This document shows positions 7,906 through 16,621 of a DNA stretch of 64,000 bases, piece after piece; within the stretch, counting starts at the first letter, position 1; every line of letters begins with the position of its first letter. The DNA comes from Modestobacter muralis (GTDB taxonomy: Bacteria; Actinomycetota; Actinomycetes; Mycobacteriales; Geodermatophilaceae). The DNA lies in assembly GCF_010682105.1 (NCBI RefSeq), contig NZ_JAAGWH010000040.1, positions 34,009 to 98,008 on the forward strand. Reading direction: 5' to 3'. The notes beneath the pieces were generated by a model. That model had not been told where the DNA came from and did not search any database. It worked only from the letters and a program-made list of their open reading frames with translations. Both the position numbers and the translations under genes were made by a program.

Positions 7906-7936
7906 CCGGGCGCGGTCCGGGGAGGACCGCGCCCGG
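7906..7936 (-). terminator. Hairpin between the cupin and esterase genes
   Basis: A 13-bp perfect stem (CCGGGCGCGGTCC / GGACCGCGCCCGG), 5-nt loop, inside the minus-strand operon. It may partly terminate or stabilise the cupin mRNA so that the dioxygenase is made in excess over downstream enzymes. Confidence 0.6.
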
Positions 7937-7956
7937 GCGGGTGCGACGAGCGGGCG

Positions 7957-8517
7957 TCAGGCGGTGGGCTCAGGCCACTCGAAGTCGCGCATGAACTGCA
8001 TGCTGTGCTGCTGCGCGGCCGCCTGCATGCGCGGGAAGTCCGGGATGAACGGCGGCTGGTCGGGCGCGGTGGAGTCCGTGGGGGTGCCCATGTGCTGGAA
8101 GAACCGCTCGAACCCGCCGGACAGGGTGCCCATCATCCGGGCGTCCTCCACGATCTGGTACGCGTGGGCGAAGCCGGCCGGCACGTACCCGAAGTCGCCG
8201 GGGGTGAGCAGCTGGGACTGCTTGGCGCCCTCGCCGTCGACGAAGAACAGCCGGACCTTGCCCTCGAGCACGTAGAAGGTCTCGTGGGTCGCGTCGTGGG
8301 AGTGGGTCGGGATGACGTCGCCGGCGGGGGAGGCGCTGGTGATGATCCCGAACTGGTTGCCGGTCTCGTCGCCGGACAGCAGCACGGTGAACACGTCACC
8401 GAAGAGCTTGGCGTGCTCGCCCTCGCCGCGCCGGAGCACGTAGGGCTGCGGCGTGCCCGGGAGCACGCCCTTCCACTGCGGACCGTTGGCGGGGTCGATC
8501 AGGTACTCGAAGCTCAT
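7957..8517 (-). CDS. Monocupin dioxygenase, quercetin 2,3-dioxygenase-like
   Basis: A 186-residue single-domain cupin. Cupin motif 1 is GDVIPTHSHDATHETFYVLEG, giving candidate metal ligands H72, H74 and E79; motif 2 PGDFGYVPAGFAHAY supplies H118. A C-terminal segment FERFFQHMGTP follows. Size and pattern fit the actinobacterial monocupin quercetinases (QueD type), which use Ni or Co to open the flavonol C-ring and release CO. The start ATG at 8517 has GGGAG upstream. It begins the operon cupin - esterase - FAH - DUF3500 and has both an ATTG box and a perfectly palindromic Crp-like box in front. Other small cupins have unrelated functions, so substrate assignment depends on the GH78/GH1/Pca context. 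Confidence 0.8.
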   Translation of the reverse strand: MSFEYLIDPANGPQWKGVLPGTPQPYVLRRGEGEHAKLFGDVFTVLLSGDETGNQFGIITSASPAGDVIPTHSHDATHETFYVLEGKVRLFFVDGEGAKQSQLLTPGDFGYVPAGFAHAYQIVEDARMMGTLSGGFERFFQHMGTPTDSTAPDQPPFIPDFPRMQAAAQQHSMQFMRDFEWPEPTA

Positions 8518-8559
8518 GGGTGCTCCCGGATCAGGTCGGCGTTGACTGGTCTGAGCTTC

Positions 8560-8575
8560 GGTGACGGGGGTCACC
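8560..8575. promoter_or_regulatory. Crp-like box before the cupin operon
   Basis: GGTGACGGGGGTCACC, perfect GTGA-N6-TCAC arms, 14 bp from the ATTG box. Consistent with a Crp-family global carbon regulator, which is not encoded in this window. Confidence 0.5.
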
Positions 8576-8589
8576 GTTCCCCAGGGGTG

Positions 8590-8604
8590 TGCCATTGGAC
8601 GGCA
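8590..8604. promoter_or_regulatory. ATTG box (TGCCATTGGACGGCA) before the cupin operon
   Basis: Best match to the family consensus, within a slightly longer GTGCC/GGCAC inverted repeat. It is 73 bp before the cupin start and 14 bp from a perfect GTGA-N6-TCAC box. Confidence 0.6.
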
Positions 8605-8610
8605 CGGTGA

Positions 8611-9816
<1,206 letters not shown>

Positions 9817-9828
9817 GCCGGCAGCATG

Positions 9829-9844
9829 CGTGACGCGGCTCACC
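9829..9844. promoter_or_regulatory. Crp-like box before the GH1 gene
   Basis: CGTGACGCGGCTCACC, GTGA-N6-TCAC, again exactly 14 bp from the ATTG box. It is only 12 bp before the annotated ATG, implying a very short leader or repression from this position. Confidence 0.45.
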
Positions 9845-9858
9845 GTGATCAGCACTCC

Positions 9859-9873
9859 TGCCGGTCAATGGCA
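9859..9873. promoter_or_regulatory. ATTG box (reverse strand TGCCATTGACCGGCA) before the GH1 gene
   Basis: Same motif in inverse orientation, TGCC/GGCA arms intact, in the gap between the GH1 gene and the iclR stop. A GTGA-N6-TCAC box lies 14 bp away toward the gene. Confidence 0.6.
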
Positions 9874-9884
9874 GAGCGGTCCGC

Positions 9885-10691
9885 TCAGCTCGCGTCGAGG
9901 GCACGCCGTGCGCCCAGGCCGCGCGAGATGCCGCGGGCGGCGGTGCGCACGGCGGGTCCCAGCAGTCGTGGCTCGGCGTTCTCCGCCGGGACGACCACCG
10001 ACAGCGCCGCCACGACGGTGCCCTGCGCGTCGTGCACCGGGGCGGCCACCGACACGATGGGCCCCGGCGCACCGCGCCGGAACGTGGCCAGCCCGTCGCG
10101 CCGAATCTCGGCCAGTGTGCGGCGCAGGGCGGCGGCGGAGACCGGCACCTTCTCGGGCTGGTGCACCAGCGGCTGAGCCAGCACCTGCTCCTGGAAGGCC
10201 GGGTCGGCGAAGGCGAGCAGCACCAGGCCCACGCCGGTCGAGTGCAGCGGCATCCGGCCGCCGGGCCGGTAGAGGGCGGCCACCGCGCCGTGGGAGGACA
10301 GCCGCTCGACCATCAGCGCCTCCTCGCCCTCCCGGACGGCGAGCAGCACGTGCTGGCGGGTGACCTCCTCCAGGTCGCCCATGAACGGCAGTGCCACCTG
10401 GCGCAGGCCGTGACCACGAGGAGCAAGCGAGCCGACCTCCCACAGTCGCAGCCCGATGGAGAACCGGCCGTCGGCGCCGCGCTCCAGCGCGCCCCACTCC
10501 AGCAACCGGCCGGCCAGTCGCAGTGCCGAGCTGGCCGGGATCCCACTGCGCCGGCTGAGCTCGCTGAGCGTGAGGTACGGGTGCCCGGCGTCGAAGGCCT
10601 GGAGGAGCGCCAGCGCCCGGTCGACGACCGGGTCACCCTGCGGCGGGCGGCGGCCCCGCACCCGGGCCGCAGGGATCGGGTCCTCGGTCAT
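9885..10691 (-). CDS. IclR-family transcriptional regulator of the glycoside/aromatic regulon
   Basis: A 268-residue IclR protein with a winged helix at about residues 20-85 (LSELSRRSGIPASSALRLAGRLLEW) and the ligand-binding domain (MPLHSTGVGLVLLAF; GLATFRRGAPGPIVSVAAPV). The ATG at 10691 has GGAGG seven bases upstream. It is related to, but distinct from, the IclR protein at 1049-1825. It is divergent from the ABC-importer/rhamnosidase operon, and the shared 182-bp control region contains an ATTG box. Recurrence of that box before five transcription units around it makes this gene the best candidate for the regulator that reads it. The effector may be a glycoside or ring-cleavage product; activator or repressor mode cannot be told from sequence. 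Confidence 0.9.
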   Translation of the reverse strand: MTEDPIPAARVRGRRPPQGDPVVDRALALLQAFDAGHPYLTLSELSRRSGIPASSALRLAGRLLEWGALERGADGRFSIGLRLWEVGSLAPRGHGLRQVALPFMGDLEEVTRQHVLLAVREGEEALMVERLSSHGAVAALYRPGGRMPLHSTGVGLVLLAFADPAFQEQVLAQPLVHQPEKVPVSAAALRRTLAEIRRDGLATFRRGAPGPIVSVAAPVHDAQGTVVAALSVVVPAENAEPRLLGPAVRTAARGISRGLGARRALDAS

Positions 10692-10738
10692 CGGCCACCC
10701 TCCACGTCCTCGGCAGTGAGGCGTGCGCCACAGTTTCC

Positions 10739-10753
10739 TTCCATTGGTCGGCA
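10739..10753. promoter_or_regulatory. ATTG box (TTCCATTGGTCGGCA) in the iclR / ABC-importer divergent region
   Basis: Matches the consensus with one arm changed (TTCC). Located between the divergent iclR (start 10691) and the importer operon (start 10874), so it could control both. A near-Crp box TGTGC-N6-TCACG (10755-10770) follows at once, at a different spacing from the other promoters. Confidence 0.5.
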
Positions 10754-10873
10754 TTGTGCCTGACGTCACGACGAGCCCGCCCGCATCGTCTCTGTCAACG
10801 CCGGGCTCCCGGTGCGGCCGAGTCCCCCGGCCGACATGACCCCTCCGTAACGAAGCGAAGGAGCCAGACCGGA

Positions 10874-12466
10874 ATGAATCGTTTCAGGACTCGTGACACC
10901 CGGGTGCTGCGTCGCCCGTCCCTGCTGCGGACCGGCGTCGCCGTGCTCGCCGCCGGCGCCCTCACCACCCTGTCCGCCTGCGGTGGTGGCAGCGGTGGGA
11001 GCGGCGGTGGCAGCGCGAGCGACACCCAGACGCTCACCATCGCCTATGACGCGGACGCCGCGCCCAACGGCTACGACCCGCTGCTCTACGGCCAGCGGCA
11101 GTTCGAGTTCTTCAGCACGATGTACGACGCCCTCTTCGTCACCGACGGCACGGGCGCCATCGTGCCCAGCCTGGCGACCGGGTTCACGAACAGCGCGGAC
11201 AACCTGACGACGACGCTCACGCTGAAGCAGGGCGTGACCTTCACCGACGGGTCGGCCCTCGACTCCTCGGTGGTCAAGGCGAACCTCGACCGGCGCAGCG
11301 ACACCGAGCTGGCCGCGTACAACACCTTCGCCCCCGGCGGCAGCACCGAGATCGCCGACGTCGCGGCGCCCGACCCGCAGACCGTCGTCCTCACCTGGGC
11401 CGCTCCGCAGGCCAGCCCGGACGTCAACCTGGCCGACACCTACGGGACCATCGTCGGCCCCACGGCGGTCGCCGACCCGAGCACCCTCGCCACCACTCCG
11501 GACGGCTCCGGCCCCTACACGCTGGCCACGAGCGGGACCACGAAGGGCAGCTCCTACAGTCTGGAGAAGAACGCCGAGGCGTGGAACGCCGACGCCTTCG
11601 CCTTCGACGAGGTCGTCGTCAAGGTCATCACCGACGACCAGGCGCTGGCCAACGCGGTGGTCTCCGGTCAGGCCGACGTCGCCACCCAGCTGGACAGCAG
11701 CACCGTGGACCTGGTGGAGAGCCGGCAGGCCATCGTCAAGTCCGGCGGCACGATCGTCGGCTTCCCGGTCGCCGACAAGACCGGCGTCACGAACCCGGCC
11801 TTCGGCAAGGTCGAGGTGCGGCAGGCGCTGTCCTACGGCATCGACCGCGCGTCCCTGGTCACCGACCTGCACCCCGGTGCCCGGGCGACCGCCCAGCTGT
11901 TCCCCGAGTCCGCCGCGGGCTTCGACCCGGCGATCGACGAGCGGTACGCCTACGACCCCGCCAAGGCCAAGGAGCTGCTGGCCACGGCCGGGTACCCGGA
12001 CGGGTTCTCCTTCGACATCACCGTCCTGGGCCAGCCAGCCGACGACCAGATCGCCATCCAGAAGCAGTGGCAGGAGATCGGCGTGACGATGAACTTCGTC
12101 ACCGCCACCTCGACCGACGCGGTGTTCGCCGCCGCCCAGACGGAGCCGATGCTCTTCGGCCCGTTCGGCATCGGCAGCAAGCCGGCCGGCTTCGTCGCCG
12201 GGGTGCTCGTCGGTGGGTTCGTGAACCTGCAGAAGGCGACCGACCCGGCGATCGAGGGCTCGCTCGGCGCCGCACTCGGTGCCACGGGCGACGCTCAGGA
12301 GACGGCGCTGACCCAGCTCAACGCCGCGATCACCGACAGGGGCTGGTTCATCCCGGTGTACGAGGACTTCATCTACACCGGCTACAACGCCGAGAAGGTC
12401 GGCGCTCCCGCGTTCGCCGGGGACAACGGCTTCCTCGTCCTGTCCAGCCTCACGCCGGCCAGCTGA
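10874..12466 (+). CDS. ABC transporter substrate-binding lipoprotein, peptide/opine (family 5) type
   Basis: A 530-residue extracytoplasmic solute-binding protein of SBP family 5 (DppA/OppA-like). A type II signal peptide ends in LTTLSAC with lipidation at C36, followed by a Gly/Ser linker. The mature part shows the family pattern (LKQGVTFTDGSALDSSVVKANLDR; KVEVRQALSYGIDRASLV; YAYDPAKAKELLATAGYPDG). The start ATG follows AAGGAG. It opens the operon SBP - permease - permease/ATPase - ATPase - GH78. SBPs of this family carry not only peptides but also plant oligosaccharides and glycosides. Its coupling to rhamnosidases argues for a rhamnose-containing glycoside ligand, which is inference. Confidence 0.92.
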   Translation: MNRFRTRDTRVLRRPSLLRTGVAVLAAGALTTLSACGGGSGGSGGGSASDTQTLTIAYDADAAPNGYDPLLYGQRQFEFFSTMYDALFVTDGTGAIVPSLATGFTNSADNLTTTLTLKQGVTFTDGSALDSSVVKANLDRRSDTELAAYNTFAPGGSTEIADVAAPDPQTVVLTWAAPQASPDVNLADTYGTIVGPTAVADPSTLATTPDGSGPYTLATSGTTKGSSYSLEKNAEAWNADAFAFDEVVVKVITDDQALANAVVSGQADVATQLDSSTVDLVESRQAIVKSGGTIVGFPVADKTGVTNPAFGKVEVRQALSYGIDRASLVTDLHPGARATAQLFPESAAGFDPAIDERYAYDPAKAKELLATAGYPDGFSFDITVLGQPADDQIAIQKQWQEIGVTMNFVTATSTDAVFAAAQTEPMLFGPFGIGSKPAGFVAGVLVGGFVNLQKATDPAIEGSLGAALGATGDAQETALTQLNAAITDRGWFIPVYEDFIYTGYNAEKVGAPAFAGDNGFLVLSSLTPAS

Positions 12467-12547
12467 CCTCGGCTCGCTGATCGGCCGGTGGCCGCGGACC
12501 CCCGCGGCCACCGGCTCCCGGCCCGCTCTCCTGGAGGAGGAACGGAC

Positions 12548-13489
12548 ATGCTCGGCTACCTCACCCGCCGGCTCGCACTGGCGGTGGTCACGGTGCTGGT
12601 CGCCGTGCTGATCAGCTTCCTGCTCGTGCACGCCACCGACGGCAGCCCCGGCGCGATCGTCCTGGGCCCGGGGGCCACGCCCGCGGAGATCGCGGCCAAG
12701 AACGCCGAACTGGGCTGGGACCGCCCGCTGGTCACCCAGTTCCTCGACTACCTGGGCCACCTGCTCCGCGGTGACCTGGGCACCTCGATCATCGACAGCC
12801 GGGACATCGGCGCGGACCTGGCCGCCCGCCTCCCGGTCACCGGCTTCATCGCGCTGTTCGCGACCGTCCTGTCCGGCCTGGTGGGGGTGTTCCTCGGCGT
12901 CACCGCCGCGGTCCGCGGTGGCCGGTTCGGCACCTTCATCACCTCCAGCAGTGGCGTCGCGCTGTCCCTGCCGGTCTTCTGGGTCGGCATCCTCATCGTC
13001 TACGTGCTGTCGATCCAGCTCGGCTGGCTGCCGGCCACCGGCTACGTGGACTTCGCCGACTCACCGATCGACTGGGCCAAGGGGCTGCTCCTGCCGGTGC
13101 TGGCGCTCACGGTCGGCGGCGCGGCGATCGTCGCCCGCACCGCCAACGCCGGGATGCGCGACGCGTTGCAGGCCGAGCACATCCGCACGCTGCGGGCAGT
13201 CGGGACGCCGGCCTGGCGGATTCGCTACGTGCACGCCCTCCGCTCGACCAGCGTGCCGGTGATCTCGGTGCTCGGCATCCAGTTCATCGCGCTGTTCGGC
13301 GGCTCGGTGATCATCGAGAACCTCTTCGCGCTGCCGGGCCTCGGGCAGGCCAGCCAGGCCGCGGTCTCCTCGCACGACTTCCCGGCGCTGATCGGGGTGG
13401 TCATCGTCGCGACCGTGGTCGTCGTCCTCACCAACCTGCTGCTCGACCTCGTGGTCGCAGCGCTGGACCCGAAGGTGCGTACCGCATGA
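12548..13489 (+). CDS. ABC transporter permease (DppB-like)
   Basis: A 313-residue inner-membrane permease of the DppB/OppB family. The N-terminal helix MLGYLTRRLALAVVTVLVAVLISFLLVH is typical, about six membrane segments follow, and the EAA-type cytoplasmic loop is present (EHIRTLRAVGTPAWRIRYVHALRSTSVPVI). The ATG at 12548 has a strong GGAGGAGG ribosome site. Its stop overlaps the next gene (ATGA at 13486-13489), so stoichiometric translation with the second permease is likely. It forms half of the channel for the importer whose binding protein precedes it. Confidence 0.95.
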   Translation: MLGYLTRRLALAVVTVLVAVLISFLLVHATDGSPGAIVLGPGATPAEIAAKNAELGWDRPLVTQFLDYLGHLLRGDLGTSIIDSRDIGADLAARLPVTGFIALFATVLSGLVGVFLGVTAAVRGGRFGTFITSSSGVALSLPVFWVGILIVYVLSIQLGWLPATGYVDFADSPIDWAKGLLLPVLALTVGGAAIVARTANAGMRDALQAEHIRTLRAVGTPAWRIRYVHALRSTSVPVISVLGIQFIALFGGSVIIENLFALPGLGQASQAAVSSHDFPALIGVVIVATVVVVLTNLLLDLVVAALDPKVRTA

Positions 13490-15504
13490 GCGTCCTCCCG
13501 CTCGACGCCGCCGACGACGCCTCGACCCAGGTCGCGCCGCCGTCCTCCCGCCGACGCCTCCTCCCGGCTGCGCTGCGCCGGCCCGGGCCGCTGCTCGCAG
13601 TCGGCTGGCTGCTGCTGGTCGTCCTGCTGTCGTTCACCGCTCCGCTGTGGCGGCCTTACGAGGTCAACGACCAGGACCTGGCCAACCGCCTGTCGCTCCC
13701 CTCGGGTGCGCACTGGCTGGGCACCGACCCGCTGGGCCGGGACCTGCTGAGCCGGATCTTCACCGCCGGCGCGGAGCCGCTGCTGGCCGCTGCGGTCACC
13801 GTCGCGGTGGCCTTCGGCATCGGCATCCCGCTGGCGCTGATCGCCGCCGAGCGCGGCCGCCGGGTGGAGCAGGTGATCAGCCGCTGCACCGAGATGCTGA
13901 TGGCGCTGCCGAGCACGATCATCCTGCTGGCCGTCATCGGTGTCATCGGGGTGCGGACCTACGTCGTGATGGCCGTCCTCGGTGTGCTCATCTCCGCCGC
14001 GGTCTACCGGATCATGCTGGGCGTCGCCCAGTCGGTGCGCCAGCGGCTGTACGTCGACGCCGCGAGGGTCAACGGCCTGGGCTCGCTGCGGGTGAACACC
14101 GTGCACGTCCTGCCGGCCATGGCCACGGTCATCGCCGTCCAGGCCGCGCAGCTGTTCGGCATCGCGATCCTGATCAACGCCGGCCTGGCGTTCCTGGGCT
14201 TCGGCCCGGCCGAGCCGGTCCCCAGCTGGGGGATCATGATCCAGGACGCCTCGGGTCACGTGTACGACGCGCCCTGGCTGATGGTGCCCACCGGCGTCGT
14301 CCTCGCCCTCACCGTCGTGGCGGCCAACGTCCTCGCCGACGCCCTCGCCGGCAAGGTGGCCCACGTCACCGCGCCCGCCCGCAGCAGGAGGCCGGCTCCG
14401 GTCCGGGTGGCCGACGCCGCGCCGGCCGATCCGGCCGCGGTGCTGGAGGTCCGCCACCTCACCGTGTCCGTCGACGACGGCCCGCAGCTGGTCAGCGACG
14501 TCTCCTTCACCGTGGCGCCGGGCCGGGTGCTCGGACTGGTCGGTGAGTCCGGCTGCGGCAAGACCATGACCGCCCGCTCCTTGCTCGGCCTGCTGCCCGA
14601 CGGGGTGTCGGTGAGCGGCGGGCAGGTCCTCTGGCAGGGCCGCGACCTCGCCGGGCTGACGGAGAAGCAGGCCAACGGCGTCCGCGGCCGGGAGATCGCG
14701 ATGATCTCCCAGGAGCCGATGGTCGCCCTGGACCCGATGTTCTCCATCGCCTACCAGCTGATCGGTCCCATCCGGCGCTTCCGCGGGGTCGGCCGGTTTG
14801 AGGCCCGGCAGATAGCGGCGCAGCTGCTCCGTCAGGTCGGCATCGTCGACGCCGACCGGGTGCTCAAGAGCCACCCCCACCAGCTGTCCGGCGGCATGGC
14901 GCAGCGGGTCTGCATCGCGCTGGCGCTCACCGGCGAGCCGCAGCTGCTGATCGCCGACGAGCCGACGACCGCCCTCGACGTCACGGTGCAGGCGGAGATT
15001 CTCAGCCTGCTGCGCGCGCTGGTCCGCGACACCGGGCTGTCGGTGGTCGTCGTCAGCCACGACCTGGGCGTGGTGGCCGACATCTGCGACGACGTCGTGG
15101 TCATGTACGCCGGTCAGGTCGTGGAGTCCGGGCGCACCGCGCCGGTGCTCGACGACGCCGCGCACCCGTACACGATGGCCCTCCTCGGAGCCAACCCGCA
15201 CGTGCCCGACGGTGCGCCGATGCCCACCCGGCTGGCCTCGATCGCGGGCACCGTCCCCGCGCCGGGGTCCTGGCCCACCGGCTGCCGTTTCGCCGGCCGG
15301 TGCCAGTTCACCCAGGCCGAGTGCACCGTGCCCTTCCCGGCACTGCCCGCGCACGGCGACGGCACCGTGCTCTGCACCCGCGTCCACGAGGTCCACGACG
15401 CGGGCGTCAGCTGGCACGCCGAACGGGCCGGCGCCGAGCTCCCGCCCGCCGCCGGTGCGCGCCACGCCGCTGAGCCCACCCCGACCGCAGGAGCGTCCCG
15501 ATGA
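13486..15504 (+). CDS. Fused ABC permease (DppC-like) and ATPase (DppD-like)
   Basis: A 672-residue protein combining two subunits that are usually separate genes. Residues about 20-290 form a DppC-type permease with the EAA loop (DAARVNGLGSLRVNTVHVLPAM). An Ala/Pro/Arg-rich linker at about 290-315 leads into a nucleotide-binding domain. That domain has Walker A GESGCGKT (from about residue 354), signature LSGGMAQR, Walker B LLIADEPTTALD and the OppD-type C-terminal Cys cluster (GCRFAGRCQFTQAEC). There is no stop or internal ribosome site at the junction and the whole frame is open, so this is a real fusion rather than a track error. It overlaps both neighbours by four bases. Fusions of this kind occur in actinobacteria but are a minority arrangement. 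Confidence 0.95.
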   Translation: MSVLPLDAADDASTQVAPPSSRRRLLPAALRRPGPLLAVGWLLLVVLLSFTAPLWRPYEVNDQDLANRLSLPSGAHWLGTDPLGRDLLSRIFTAGAEPLLAAAVTVAVAFGIGIPLALIAAERGRRVEQVISRCTEMLMALPSTIILLAVIGVIGVRTYVVMAVLGVLISAAVYRIMLGVAQSVRQRLYVDAARVNGLGSLRVNTVHVLPAMATVIAVQAAQLFGIAILINAGLAFLGFGPAEPVPSWGIMIQDASGHVYDAPWLMVPTGVVLALTVVAANVLADALAGKVAHVTAPARSRRPAPVRVADAAPADPAAVLEVRHLTVSVDDGPQLVSDVSFTVAPGRVLGLVGESGCGKTMTARSLLGLLPDGVSVSGGQVLWQGRDLAGLTEKQANGVRGREIAMISQEPMVALDPMFSIAYQLIGPIRRFRGVGRFEARQIAAQLLRQVGIVDADRVLKSHPHQLSGGMAQRVCIALALTGEPQLLIADEPTTALDVTVQAEILSLLRALVRDTGLSVVVVSHDLGVVADICDDVVVMYAGQVVESGRTAPVLDDAAHPYTMALLGANPHVPDGAPMPTRLASIAGTVPAPGSWPTGCRFAGRCQFTQAECTVPFPALPAHGDGTVLCTRVHEVHDAGVSWHAERAGAELPPAAGARHAAEPTPTAGASR

Positions 15505-16520
15505 CCGTCGCCGCACCGCACCCCGCCGCGTCCGGCGTGGTCACCGTGCCCGCCCTGGAGGTCCGCGACCTCGTCGTCCGCTACGGGTCCGGGCGCAAGG
15601 CCCGCAACGCACCGCCCGCCGTGGACGGCGTCAGCTTCGACATCGCCCCGGGCGAGACGCTGGGCCTGGTGGGGGAGTCCGGTTCGGGCAAGTCGACGAT
15701 CGGCAAGGCCCTGCTCGGTCTGCAGAAGCCGTCGGCGGGCACGGTGCGGGTGCACGGGCAGGACATCACCGGCATGTCGCTCAAGCAGCGCAGCCGGCAG
15801 GTGGCGGACCTGCGGGTGGTGTTCCAGGACCCGTACTCCTCGCTCAACCCCTCGCGCACGATCGGCCAGACGCTGGTCGAGCCGCTGCGGCTGATGGGCA
15901 TCGGCGCCGCGGAGGCGCTGCGGAGGGCCCGGGCCGGCGTGGAGTCGGTGGGTCTGCCCGGGGACGCCGTGGACCGGTACCCCGGCCAGTTCTCCGGCGG
16001 TCAGCGGCAGCGGATCGCGATCGCCCGGGCGCTGGTCTGCGAGCCGAAGGTGGTCGTGCTGGACGAGCCGGTCTCGGCGCTGGACCTCTCCACCCAGGCG
16101 CAGGTGCTCAACCTGCTGGCCGACCTGCGCGACCAGCGCGGCCTGTCGTTCCTGTTCATCGCCCACGACCTCGGGGTCGTGCGGTTCCTGTCCCAGCGGG
16201 CCGTGGTGCTCTACCGCGGCCAGGTCATGGAGACCGGGCCGGTCGAGGCGGTGACCCAGGCGCCGCGGCACCCGTACACGGTGGCGCTGACCTCGGCCGC
16301 GCCGGTGCCGCGTCCGGCCGAGCAGGCCGCCCGCCGCGCCGCGCGGGAGGCGCTGGGCATGGGCACGGCCGGGTCCGCGCAGGCCTCGGCGACCGGCTGC
16401 CCGTTCGTGCCCCGCTGCCCGCTGTCCACGGACGTCTGCGCCGAGCAGCGGCCGCCGCTGCGGCTGGTCGGCGACACCCCCACCGCCTGCCACCACGCGG
16501 AGCGTGTCCCCGCGCTCTGA
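15501..16520 (+). CDS. ABC transporter ATP-binding protein (DppF/OppF-like)
   Basis: A 339-residue ATPase with Walker A GESGSGKS, Q-loop VFQDPYSSLNPSRT, signature FSGGQRQR, Walker B VVLDEPVSALD, and a C-terminal oligopeptide/dipeptide transporter domain with the Cys cluster GCPFVPRCPLSTDVC. It pairs with the ATPase half of the upstream fusion protein to power the importer. It begins with ATGA overlap on the preceding gene. It is separated from the first rhamnosidase gene by 101 bp, which holds one copy of a dispersed structured element (16528-16585). Confidence 0.95.
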   Translation: MTVAAPHPAASGVVTVPALEVRDLVVRYGSGRKARNAPPAVDGVSFDIAPGETLGLVGESGSGKSTIGKALLGLQKPSAGTVRVHGQDITGMSLKQRSRQVADLRVVFQDPYSSLNPSRTIGQTLVEPLRLMGIGAAEALRRARAGVESVGLPGDAVDRYPGQFSGGQRQRIAIARALVCEPKVVVLDEPVSALDLSTQAQVLNLLADLRDQRGLSFLFIAHDLGVVRFLSQRAVVLYRGQVMETGPVEAVTQAPRHPYTVALTSAAPVPRPAEQAARRAAREALGMGTAGSAQASATGCPFVPRCPLSTDVCAEQRPPLRLVGDTPTACHHAERVPAL

Positions 16521-16527
16521 CGAAGTC

Positions 16528-16585
16528 GAAGGACCCCGGTGCCCCCCGCCACTCGCAGGCTCGTGGCGGGCCCCTGCACCGGGGC
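16528..16585. repeat. Dispersed structured element, copy A
   Basis: Begins GAAGGACCCCGGTGCCCCCC and ends CCCTGCACCGGGGC. Outer stem CCCCGGTGC/GCACCGGGG (16534-16542 / 16576-16584), inner stem CCCGCCAC/GTGGCGGG (16545-16552 / 16563-16570), 10-nt loop. It sits between the importer ATPase and the first rhamnosidase gene. A second copy is at 61284-61342. Confidence 0.75.
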
Positions 16586-16621
16586 TGCGGAACCGCCCTC
16601 TCGCCCGGCCACAGGAGACCC

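Noticed and set aside
10761..10768. TGACGTCA palindrome in the iclR/importer region as a separate operator
   Set aside because: Eight-bp palindromes of this kind are expected by chance at this GC content and it is better explained as part of a near-Crp box (10755-10770).
13225..15516. A 763-codon minus-strand frame opposite the fused permease/ATPase
   Set aside because: Antisense shadow: the plus-strand frame carries Walker motifs and permease helices, while this one is compositionally biased (RHGQ-rich).
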